A model generated the notes under the pieces. That model was not told the origin of the DNA. It made no database searches and worked only from the letters and a program-made list of their open reading frames with translations. From Formicarius rufipectus (taxonomy: Eukaryota; Chordata; Aves; Passeriformes; Formicariidae): a stretch of DNA of 64,000 nt. Positions 38,141 to 48,500 of this stretch are shown piece by piece. The DNA is taken from NCBI GenBank assembly GCA_013399695.1, contig VXAU01003998.1, positions 1,330,330 to 1,394,329 on the forward strand. Reading direction: 5' to 3'. Made by a program: the position numbers and the translations under genes. Within the stretch, counting starts at the first letter, position 1; each line of letters opens with the position of its first letter.

Positions 38141-38330
38141 TTAATTTTGTGCACTGTGCTCTGGATGGATCCAGTGAGTAGCTGTTATCCGAATAGATCT
38201 TTGTAGGTAGGAAGATGGTATATTGCCTGGATTCACCAAGAAGCAGTGTCCTGCTTCCCTACAGTTTGCAGATACCGAGAGTCAGCAAATCAGTCATTAT
38301 AGCTTCAAAATAATAATCACTTTCTCTTTT

Positions 38331-38475
38331 TTTCCATTGTCGCCTTCCAGGACTCTATAAAAAGATCTGGTGCCCTGCATAGGCTTAGGTGGCTTTGAAG
38401 CAGTGGAGTCATCTAGGTGTGAAACTGATTTCCTGTGTCATAAAATGAACTGTAATTTCTATCTTTCTTTCTCAG
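38331..38475 (+). promoter_or_regulatory. Alternative 3' splice sites upstream of the OSBPL5 start
   Basis: Two strong acceptors precede the start codon. The first has a long pyrimidine tract (CTTTCTCTTTTTTTCC) and ends CCTTCCAG at 38350; the second ends TTTCTTTCTCAG at 38475. Using the first would add 125 nt of leader containing an out-of-frame ATG at 38445. A donor-like CTAG/gtgtga at 38415-38416 also follows the first site. The sequence alone cannot tell which is used. Confidence 0.4.
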
Positions 38476-38496
38476 AAAACCCCCACAGCTCATGCC
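38476..38496 (+). promoter_or_regulatory. OSBPL5: OSBPL5 5' UTR segment with minimal upstream ORF
   Basis: These 21 bases lie between the acceptor AG at 38474-38475 and the start codon. They contain ATG at 38492-38494, followed by CCA and then TGA at 38498-38500. The upstream frame is therefore Met-Pro-stop, and its stop shares bases with the main ATG (ATGA). The upstream ATG has C at -3, a weak context, so most ribosomes should scan past it. A further acceptor-like CCCCACAG ends at 38488 and would remove part of this leader but keep the uORF. Any effect on translation is inference. Confidence 0.6.
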
Positions 38497-38632
38497 ATGA
38501 AGGAGGAGAACTTCCTTCGCCGCAGGTTCTCCCTCTGTCCGACGTCATCCACTCCTCAGAAGGTCGATCCTCGCAAGCTGACGCGCAATCTGTTCTTCGG
38601 GGCCGACAATGACATCTACCCACTCAGCCCAG
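38497..38632 (+). CDS. OSBPL5: OSBPL5 coding exon 1 (start codon, residues 1-45 plus one base)
   Basis: Translation starts at ATG 38497 and reads MKEENFLRRRFSLCP, then on through KVDPRKLTRNLFF to YPLSPG at the splice junction. This matches the distinctive ORP5 amino terminus: an arginine-rich stretch (residues 8-10, RRR) followed by a proline/serine-rich, probably disordered segment. The start has a good context, GCC before ATG and so G at -3. The exon is entered through a splice acceptor (TTTCTTTCTCAG ending 38475), so 38476-38496 is 5' UTR. The donor after CCCAG is gttggt at 38633, which is weaker than consensus at the third and fourth intron bases. One base of codon 46 (Gly) is left for the next exon. 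An ATG at 38492 immediately upstream gives a two-codon ORF that overlaps this start. The identification is secure; which acceptor is normally used is less certain. Confidence 0.95.
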
Positions 38633-41600
38633 GTTGGTTTCTGGTGTGTCAGTGCAGAAAGTAGTGTGTCTCGGATGCTTGACTGCAAGTAGGTAATTCT
38701 GCACGCTGCCAAGAATGTGAGAGAATGTTGCAACACAGATGTCACTGGATCCCAGACAGTGCTGCTTTCATGATGTGATTGTTTTTCACTGTCGTGGCAT
38801 TAAGTGGGAATGGAGGGCATTACAGTTGGGGTTCATAACTGAACACTGCATGACCTTACATTTAAAAAAATGACTCATATTTTCAGGTGCTTCCACTTTG
38901 AGGCACTTGATACGTTTCACCCTAAGCATTGGACTCCTTTAAGATTTACTGGCTCCATTTGCAGATGTTTAATGGCAGAATTCCCTGGTCAGATTTAGAG
39001 CCCCACATAAATATTACAAGAGCAGATATGGTTAATATTCTGTAAATATCTACAAGCACTACAAGTACCAGGAATCTTGACAGGTTGCAATGAATGGCAG
39101 ACCGGCTTTAAGCAGTTTCTTTGCATCTTTTTTTATTTTTTTTTTCCTTTGAATTTCCTAGCACCCTTCTTGAAGGAAAAAACTCATTGTTTCAGGATTT
39201 GTTGCTCACAATAAGCATTCAAGTCTTTCCTTGACTGCAGTCTGCAGACAATGCTTTTGTTCCAGTCTGTAAACAAGTGCTTCAGTGGGCAGTCACAAGT
39301 TGGCAGAGCTCTCATCTGCAGCTGCCATGTCAGTGCTAAAGAGTCAAACCTCACAGCACCTTCATGAGGTCTCAAAACACTGATATGTAGAGAGAGAACA
39401 TAGCGTCTGTCAAAAGGTTTTGGTGTTTGTATAAATGTAACACCCAAAAGACTCTTTGGACTTTTCAGATGCAGAGCAAAACAAGGTCTGGATTTCCTGA
39501 GCTAATTGTCTTTAAGTGCAAATGTTTAAAGGGTCTCTGATTTTGCAGGTATTTCTGTTTGTGAGTGTCTGCTTCAAGACAGTAGGGAACCTGTTTTCAG
39601 CAGTGCTGACTAATTCTGGCTGTCACTGAGGCTGCTGGAAGCTTCAACAACCTTTTGGTAATCAAACTGAAAACAGCTTAAAATGAGACACACCTAAAAT
39701 CTCATACCTTTCAAACCTGGAGGGACTTCTGAACAGCTAGCTGCCCAGAAATACAGTCTGCAGAAATGTGTGGCAAGTAAATATCTCGCTTCTGCTATCC
39801 TTAGGAGCTGAAGGACTGATTTCCCAGGCTATAGTGATTTCCCCTTACTTCAACAAGATGGAGAGCCATAGCTTAAAGTTTGCCCATTCTTCAGTTCATA
39901 CCAGCATTTTCAGTGCTAAAAAAGCTACTGACTTCCTCACAACAGTATTTCAGTAACCTTTTAGAAACCAGGAAAAGTTGAGGGTTTCAGTCTGGAGGAG
40001 GTGGCTGGAAGAGTTTGTTTCTTCCTCAGCTTCCCCCATCACCTTGTTTCTCCTTGATCCCTGCTGGCAACCAGACCAAAGAGGCTTTGCTAGGCTTAGC
40101 AGAACAGGTGCCTTGAACCACGCTGGAGCTTCTGTTGTGTTGCACAGTTCTCCCAGGTAACCTCCAGCATGTTCTCAGTGGGGAGGAAGCCCTCAGTATT
40201 GCGAAGGAAGAGCACAGGTCAAAGGTTTTGTGAAGGAGAGAATATCCCTCTTAAACAGAAGTTATACTGCTTTAGCAAGGGAATTTCTTGCAGGGAGGCT
40301 GGGGTTTTGTCTATCCTTCCACTATGCCTTTCATTTCTTTTCCTGGCCCCAGCGAGCTGACTTGTCCCTGTTCTTCTCACATTTCCTGTAAGAAGTAGCT
40401 GTCATTCTTCACATTCACTTGCCATTTCCTGTGGTGGGCTCTCCTTTCACTCCTTTGCTGCTGCTTCTGCCTTGTTTTTCTCTGAGCTTTGTGTGCTTCC
40501 CCACACCTTCTCCCATCCCTCTGAAGGATGTTATCACCACAGATAAGCCTCAAGTCTATGTCCATAAGCTGCATGTAATATTCCCTGTTCTCTAGTTTTC
40601 TGTGGTCTTGAGGCCTTTGCAGTGGTCTGTGTTTTGTTGCCTGACCTCAGCAGATTTTCTCTAAGTGAGCACAGGGCTTATTGTGTTGAGTGAGTGCAGT
40701 GGGCAGCAAAGCCCAGTGATTTCCTGCCAGGAATTCAGTGAGTTGGGATGTGGCTGGAGCTACAGATCTCACAGCACCATCACCTAGGATTCACCCTCCA
40801 ACAATAAAGGTGTGCAAGTAAATACTTCAATGAGTAGGGAGTGACAGACTTTACACCTCAGATGAGCTGTGCTGTGGACATTCAGTTCAGCAAGAAGATT
40901 TTTTTTCTTTTAAAGGAAACATATAGGAAATGTAGAGGGCAGTATCTGAAATAACACTTTGGTCCTTTTGCCTCCTGCTTGCTCTAAAAAGTGCTAAAGG
41001 CTCTCATAACTGAAAAAAGTTGAGTAAGATACTTTCTTTGTATAGGAAATTCACAAACTAGAGAAACATGAATTCTTGTTCATGTCTGTCTTTCACTTAG
41101 CCATGAGGAGAGAGAACCTTTCTCTATTTTCTGTTTCAGAGGACAGAAGATCTATTGGGTGAGTAGCTAGAAGAATTTTTAGAGAATCTCACTTTTAGAC
41201 TAGGCTTCAAGATCACACAGAATCTTTAAATAAAAACTTAGACTAGCTTATCTGCATCCTAAGAGGTGTACTTTCATGAATATCAGAAATTTACTGTGAA
41301 AGGCAGACAGAGCTACATTTCAGTCAAGGTGTTCACGTCGGGCCATGTGGCTGATGTTTACAGCAGAAACAGGTTTTATTCAAGAACTGGTTACTGTTCT
41401 GGAAAGGAGATAAATGTTTATTTTCCCTGTGCATGACAGTAATGGGTAAAAAGAAGGTATCAGCAATTCTACTCTGTAGCCACAAGACTGGAGTGTTGGC
41501 AGTTTTCTTCACAATGTAGTGAAGGCGGTTTCCATAAGCACCACTGATTCTCTTCCCAAAATCTTTTTTGTTATTTGGTGCAAAACTTTTGGGCTACTTT

Positions 41601-44357
41601 GTGGAGGACTCTTCTTTGCTGCCCTGGTAGCAGCCAGCACTTTAAATTGAGAGAGATTCAACTTTATTTCTGTTGTGGGCATTATGTTTTCTTGGTCAGG
41701 GAAATAAGAGCTGAAGCTTGTATAGCAAATGAATACTTCTTGTTTGGTTTTATGTGATTTCCTATTTATTTTCTCAAGACAACTATATCTGTTGCGCTTT
41801 GGGTGGGTCTCTTGCTTTTGGACTTTCTGTGCACTAACTATGTGTGTGGGTTTTTGAGAAACTTCCACACCATTTCAATGAAGTTTGCTTTCCAGACAAG
41901 GGCTAACTCTCTCCTTCTGCGTGACTGCAGCAAGTCTGTTCAAGACAGACTGCAAAAGTAGTTTTCTGAAAAACAGCCTTTCCCTCACAATTTCCAGTAG
42001 AGTCTGGCATAAGAAACTAGTACATGTTGCTTCATAAACATACCTTATGAAGCCTGATAAATGAGGCAGTAAGAATGTTCCCTTTTTTTCCCTGTAATAC
42101 TCTGTGAGCAGGATGGTCCAGAACCTCAGAAACAGTGAAAATCTCATTGTCCAGTTGCAAATGCTTTTACCTGCATTACTGACAGAAGGCAGAAATGTTC
42201 TGGCTTTTTGTATGGATACAAGCTTGGAGTTAAGCTTTCTTTAAGAAATGAGACATAGTAAGGAGTGGATGTGAATTCTGTTATGCTAATAGATACCATT
42301 CCCTCGGAGCAGGCAGCAGCTGATTCCCATTAACTTTACTTGAACTTTTAGACCATATGTTACTTTCCCATACATACACAGAAAAAACTCTTCATGGGAA
42401 ACAAATGCAGCAGCTACATGGCTTTTTGAGCTTTTTCCAACCTCCTCTGTCGGGGAGAGTGGAGGCTATAAAGAGGAAATCACCATCAGGCAAAGAAAAA
42501 GTATGGAAATACAGATCCTAATCCATGCACAGCAGTGCTTATGGCAATCCCACTTGTCATGGTAGCACAAAGGGACTGTCAAATCTCTGGCCACTGGGGA
42601 TTTTTTTGTGATTATCTCCTGCCCATGAACATTAGGTTTCTGAGTGTGTTACTTAGGGCTTGGTGTTTCCAGAGGTGGAGTGTCAGCTAAGAAACTAGGT
42701 TAGGATATAGGTCCCCTGTTGTTGTACCACCTTTCCATGTGTCTGCATAGGTCCTTCCTCTGCTTCACTTCCCCAGGTGGGCAATGCATGTGTCATCCCT
42801 CTTTTCCCAGGCTTTCTGCATCAGCATGGCTACGTGCATGTGGCACAGTGCAGCACTGGGCCACAGGGTCAGAAATGCATCTGAGAGCCCCCCAGCCCCT
42901 CTAACTATGTGGGAAGATGAACACCTTCTAGGGAGAGTTGTCCCACAAAGTCTTATCTCACATTTAAGAGTTGATACACCAGCTGTGATGAGGAGTGTGG
43001 TTTTGTCCTGTCTCCTTAGTGGCAAAGCCCTGTAGCACAGTTGCACTTCTGGTTATAATGGAACATGCTTGTTCTCTCACATGTCCCATGGTGGAAGTGC
43101 AGGACATGGCCAAGAGGGTATTTATTTTTCAGTGAGCTTCTTTTCTAACAGTGTTTGGCTTCTTAAATGACTGTTCTGACAATTCCAGAAGAAATCATGG
43201 CTCCTGACACATCTCTGATGACTTCTGCTGTCTTCAGGAGAATGAGAATTTTCCTTTTCTGGTTTTGCATTATGTGGTGTTCCCAAGGCTGGCCCACACA
43301 GTGTTAGAAATGTTTTCAACAGTTCCCATGTTTGCAGTGTGCTGCCAATGGATTATATTTCACTGTCTTGGTGGTTCTTTACTTCATCCCATATTCTGAA
43401 GCTCTGATTGCCAACAATTTTGAGAAGAAAACCGCATTGCAATTGATTAACAATGACTATCTTGGCACTTAAAAATCTAGTCTCATCAGGTACTATTTTT
43501 TGCGCTCTTTCTTAATAAAAACTCTGTGGTTTTTTTTTTAATATAAGGATATGATTACAGTTGGCAAAAAGAACAGGATTTATCATATATATTTTATTGC
43601 TTGGACCAGCACTACACACACTCATGCCAGTATATAACATTTGCAAGCCTAGGTTATTTGAGTAGTGGGAATATATCTCTACAGTGATTAGAAAATGTCA
43701 TAGTGTTCATAAATACTACTTGCAAAGTTTTCTTATTTTAACAAATAACTTGGTCAGGAGACGTTGATCTTCTGTAAGTTTTTTTAAACTTTGTTTTACT
43801 AATTATGCCTCAATACTGTTCTGTCTTCTGTAACATTTTGTGATCATCGTTATTATTTGTCCAACAAAGCATGCTATCAGGTGCATCTGTGTGTTGCCAG
43901 ATACTGACCAAGGAGGATTGAACAGCTGCTTATTAACTGAGTCGCATTTATTATTTGCACTGAATGAGGCGTGGGGTATGTAAGGAAAGAACAGACTGTG
44001 ATAATGTAATTAAAGACTGCATCATAATGCAGAGACAGAAGGGAGCTGATAAAGGATGCATAAGCAAACTTATTTCTGGGGTTTTTTCCGTCCTTCATAT
44101 GCTGGACTTTGCAACCATTGTGTCAGTTTCTCATTGTGTTTTGAGACCTAACTTTTGAGCAGTCTTGTTGCTTGGCCCAAACATCTGGATGTAGGTATTC
44201 CCAACTCTGCAAGATCCCCCTCTGTGATTGTGATGTGCCTGCTCTTGCTCTTGACCACTTCCCTTTTGTACTGTTTGCAGTAGCCCTTCTAAAGCCATGA
44301 TGAGCCATGGTTTTGTGTGGAATTTCTGTGGTTTTGAATTACATTTTTTTGTTGCAG
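38633..44357 (+). other. OSBPL5: OSBPL5 intron 1 of the coding region
   Basis: 5,725-nt GT-AG intron (gttggt...TTGCAG). I found no further exon, RNA gene or dispersed repeat in it. Open frames such as 41509-41868 (minus) have no recognisable features. Confidence 0.85.
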
Positions 44358-44431
44358 GAAAAGAGGTGGAAGGAAATAGCCCATCGGCACTGAAGGATGA
44401 GATACCACAGACTCCAAACTCCATTAGCAAG
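44358..44431 (+). CDS. OSBPL5: OSBPL5 coding exon 2 (residues 46-70)
   Basis: The exon lies between the acceptor TTTTTTTGTTGCAG (ending 44357) and the donor gtactc (44432). Joined to the leftover G of exon 1 it reads GKEVEGNSPSALKDEIPQ and then TPNSISK, ending on a codon boundary (phase 0). The segment is rich in Ser, Pro and acidic residues and has no folded domain. It corresponds to the low-complexity linker of mammalian ORP5, which begins GKD and ends with a Ser-containing stretch and Lys. Sequence similarity in this linker is weak. The call rests mainly on splice phase, length (74 nt) and position between two well-conserved exons. The preceding intron is 5,725 nt and the following one 9,546 nt. 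Confidence 0.85.
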
Positions 44432-45456
44432 GTACTCTGGATAGGGATCCGTTCCTCATCTTGCTTTAATTTCTTCTCAGACTGTTATTAATCATTCTTA
44501 CTCTCTTCTTTCTTAAAATCATTGAGAAAGCCCCCCTGCCTTTGTTCCTGCAGGAACTGTGTGTGCATGTTTTGAGAGAAAGAAAATGAGTGTTTCTGCA
44601 AAGTTGGGATGACAAAGAAGCCTACACTTTTCTCTGACTTGATTGCACCTACCACAGAAGAGCCCTGTTTAATTAGGCCTCGTTTGGCAGTGTAATTAGA
44701 TATGAATAATTATGGTTGAAAGGTTGATTTTGTCAGCAGAGGTGTCTCCTGCTGTTTCTGATCAGCAAGGCAATCATAAACCTTAATTGTTTTGAAAAAG
44801 AAAACTGTAATATTTAGTGTAGTATGTAGCATCTGAAGCAGTGAGTTGAGATCCAGGGGAGAGTGGTGTAACAGGAGAGGAGCACAAACTAACCAGCATT
44901 TCCTGAACACTAGTTTTCCATCCAGCCTGTTACAGAGAGGCAAAACTGGATCTAAAGCATCAGGATCTTGGTGTTCAAAACAGTCCCCTACATCAAGAGT
45001 GCCTGGGTTTGATTTCCTGTAGAGATGGAATCGACCTTATAAATTAGATCTGGCTTTTAGATTCATGTACAGGCTTTTTTGGCAGCAGCTCCCTAACATG
45101 TTTCTGGAGGGTAACTAGAAACAGAAGCAAGACCAGTTAATGAATAACTAAATTTATTGAGCTATGAAGCTGTAAAATGCAAGTGACACCAGCTGAAATG
45201 AAAATATAGCACAAAAGAAATAGCTGCAGACAAGTGATTTCTTGTAAGACATGAAAATAGCTTTATCTTCCAGTACATTTGTCTGTGCTTGCCTGGAGCT
45301 TGCATGTTGTTCTCCTGGGATGCCACGGCGGGGGTCAGCACAGGGAGATGGTGAGCAGAAGAGCTTTTGGAGTATGCAACAAGGACTCATGTACATGTTC
45401 TCTGCTGTTACTGAAACCTGGTAAGATGCAAACCAACCTTGGCTCTGCTTTTTCAG

Positions 45457-45519
45457 GCAGGTTCCTCAAGGAAAATCAGCCTCCCACTTATCCTGGCAGT
45501 GGAGAAGCCCAAGGACCAG
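45457..45519 (+). CDS. Candidate alternative cassette exon of OSBPL5 (21 codons)
   Basis: A pyrimidine-rich acceptor (CTCTGCTTTTTCAG, ending 45456) and a donor CAG/gtaact (45520) bound exactly 63 nt with no stop in the frame set by coding exon 2. Exon 2 ends in phase 0 and exon 3 begins in phase 0, so including this segment would keep the frame. It would insert AGSSRKISLPLILAVEKP and then KDQ between residues 70 and 71. The insert has an RKIS motif, a possible basophilic kinase site, and a short hydrophobic run. I do not recall an equivalent in mammalian ORP5. The donor lacks G at its fifth intron base, and introns contain many decoy exons. It may be a pseudoexon, so treat this as a hypothesis. 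Confidence 0.35.
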
Positions 45520-48500
45520 GTAACTGCATCCAGGGCTTTTAAAGCCAGATGTTTTGTACATCTTAAAAGGAGTTGTGTTGAATTTCTAATGACTTAGGAA
45601 TGTAAAGAAGAAGGATTTTTTTTCTGGACAGGACACCTCAGAGCAGTGAAAATGCTGTCCAAAAAGGAGTTTGATATCTGAGATACTGGATGAATGCAAG
45701 AGTAGGAATGTATTTATGAGAGGTTTCTGGGATGAGAGCATGACTGAGCTGTATTTTCCCAGCCTCTGAGACTGCCTTGCTAATTAGTCTCTTACAGGTG
45801 TGTTTTTGAAAGGAGAAGCATCCATGAAAAGTTTGGGTGCCCGCCTAGATTTCTGCTGTGCTTTGTGTGCACTGGAGAGCTGTTGGTGGGTCTCTCCTTG
45901 AGGATATCAAGAGCAATTGTTAAGAAGAGTTGAGAGAAAGCGCACAGCACAAGACAGCTGCATCAGATTTGTGATTCAAATCTGGACATGAGCTTTGCTT
46001 TCCCTAACCTAAGCCTTTGGTTCTACAATAGTCAGAATTGCTCTGAAACACTAGGGTACTAAAAATAGATATGAGGATACCAAAACACCAAACTTCACCT
46101 TGCTTACTTGTTTGCATTGTTGCAATTGCCAGCAATTGCAATTGGCCAGGGCTGGTTGTTTCTTTCCTACCTGAATGTTCTGCTCAGATACATCATGTTT
46201 GATATAGAGCCCTTCTGCCCCATTGGACCTGTGCAGTAGCATTTGTCATTCTCACTTCACTCTGCTTCACCTTGCTGTGGTGTAGACTACCTTGCTCTTC
46301 TCCAGCCGTGTAGCTTGTCTTTTGTCAAGCTTTGCAAGGTTAGTGTCAGTAGGGTGTCCTTGTTGTGAAATATCTTGTACCTTAAAAATTCAGGCACACT
46401 AGTAGTCAGTTTGCTTAATATGTAATTTTTCACATCCACTCAGCTATAATGCTCTAAAATGAAACCTTACTGTCAGGTGTCCAGAACTGCAAGCAGGGAT
46501 CTGTCACACTATTTCCGTTTAAAAGTAAATAGCGATTCCACCTACTTGAACCAAAGGGAAGAGTGTGTGCTAATTGGGTCATGTTTATATTCCTGATAGC
46601 AGGGAGGCAATAATTCTTAGAAACCGAACAGTAGGGTGTTCAGGTTTAATTAATGGATTCAGAAGTAAATGTTGTGGGTAACAGATTAGTGCCATGAATA
46701 CTTGCCCTTCATTTGGCACAGTGGATATAAGAAATCTTGTTGGAAATCAGTGTTCCTTCAGCTGCACTATTTTGATGTACTGTACCACATTGACTCTTCA
46801 CTCAGTAATGAGAAGGAAAGGAAAGCCAGTCAAGTGATTTGATCCCTGGACTGAGGCTTAGGGAACCTCAAATTCCCAACTCTGCCTTGAATTCCCTGCA
46901 CTTCCTAAGGCAGGTTAATTTTTTTCTGTTTCACATCTTCATCATCCAGGTGGAAACAGTTTTGCATTTTGTTCATTCAGGCCATATCCACATTGCATGG
47001 TGGAACAGGCTGCAGGTTTCCCAGGTTAGTAAAGGGAATGTCTCATCAAAACCCTATGAGTGTCTGTGAACCTTGAGCTGTGAAGCCATGTGACTGCAAC
47101 CACAGAGCCCTGTGCTCATAGATGGACTGCTTTCTATGTCTGAGGTGTGAACACATCCCAAATGTCCCATCTGTACAGACAGTCAAATATTTGATCCTGG
47201 AACATTTGCTTTCACCGTGTTTGTGCAGTTCTTACCACTATATATATTTCTGATTTCAGTTGTGGCTTCTCACCCCCTATTTTATTAAAACAAATTTAAG
47301 GCACTGTTCAACTATATATGACATTGCTAACTTTCCTGCTCCGTATTTTCTCCTATTTAATTTTTTAAGTGTCCTTTCATGCCCTTTTTCAAGTAGGAAA
47401 AAATACTACCTTACTTACTTCAGGTTGTTTGTCATATTAGTTTCTCTCTTTTTTAAGAGCCCTTTAGCAGTGTTTTCTGGGACCTGTACTCATAGTTGGG
47501 TGTGAAAGTATAACCTTTGTTAATGAGTTTTTCTAATGCCTGAGTTGTTCAGGCCTTTATTGTGTTATTTGTAATCTGAAATATGAATCTCATTGACTAG
47601 TAGAAATTTATTTTAGCCACAAAATTTGAAACAGCTCATCCTGATCACTTGACATTTAAGTTACAGTTCCCGTGCTGTCTCAAGCTCATCCTTCCAGATC
47701 CAAGAATCATGCTCTTAACCTCTGAGGTAGTTCCAGCCTTGGTTACATTTGTGATTGTCATAAAAAAATCATTCACAAATGTGGCAACCTGCAAGGGTAT
47801 CCTTCCCTCTGTTCTCCCTTAGCCAGCAAACCAAGGAATCAGTTGTCAGACAGTTGTTGCAGGAATCACCTTTTAGATACTCAGGAGTGAAACATCGCCT
47901 GTGTGTATTAAGAACAGCTTTATAGGAAAATCTGGTGCTTCCAGGTGTTGTTATGCTCAGCTGGACCCTTGCTAGCTTTTCATTACCCAACTTCATGCTC
48001 TCAGTGTTGTGGATGGAATTATTTTGCAGCTAATTGTCTCTGTCAAGACATAGACTCAGTTCCTGTGCCCTGGCTCAGTAAATCTTGCTCCTTCAATTCC
48101 ACGTACAGCACTGTAATCACTGTTGTCCACAGAGGGCTTTGCAGCTGATTTAAAGTGAGCACAGATGTAGCCTGGAGTATTCTGCATGGAGAAGGGATGG
48201 GATTTTGCACTTAGAAAACATGAAGCATCCCTAATTTGTGGTGACACATACAAGCTCTGAAACTCCCAGGTGCCTCACAGAGGTGAATTTAGACAGTAGT
48301 GACTGTTTATAGAAATGAAGTCTCAAAGTTGATAGCTTTGGGTAAGTCACAGTGATCCTATCTTGTCACCTTGGGTCATGGGATGATGATTCCTTAATCT
48401 AGTGTTTCTGATAGAGAAGATGAGAGTAAATGGAGGTGCTAAACTTGAAGTGGTTTATTGAACAACTTAGCAAAATTTATATTAAACCGCAGGTCTAATT

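Larger units (their letters stand above)
21595..38330. other. Non-coding upstream region or 5' intron of OSBPL5
   Basis: Nearly 17 kb with no recognisable coding exon. A locally GC-richer patch at about 22440-22915 ends with a good donor-like sequence (GTACTGCG/gtgagt at 22912). It might hold a non-coding OSBPL5 leader exon, but no TATA box or CpG island marks a promoter. The rest is unique sequence with a (TG)11 run and an A15 run. Confidence 0.6.

Noticed and set aside
41509..41868. 119-codon minus-strand open frame in OSBPL5 intron 1
   Set aside because: There is no recognised family, no splice signals at the ends, and a competing open frame on the other strand.
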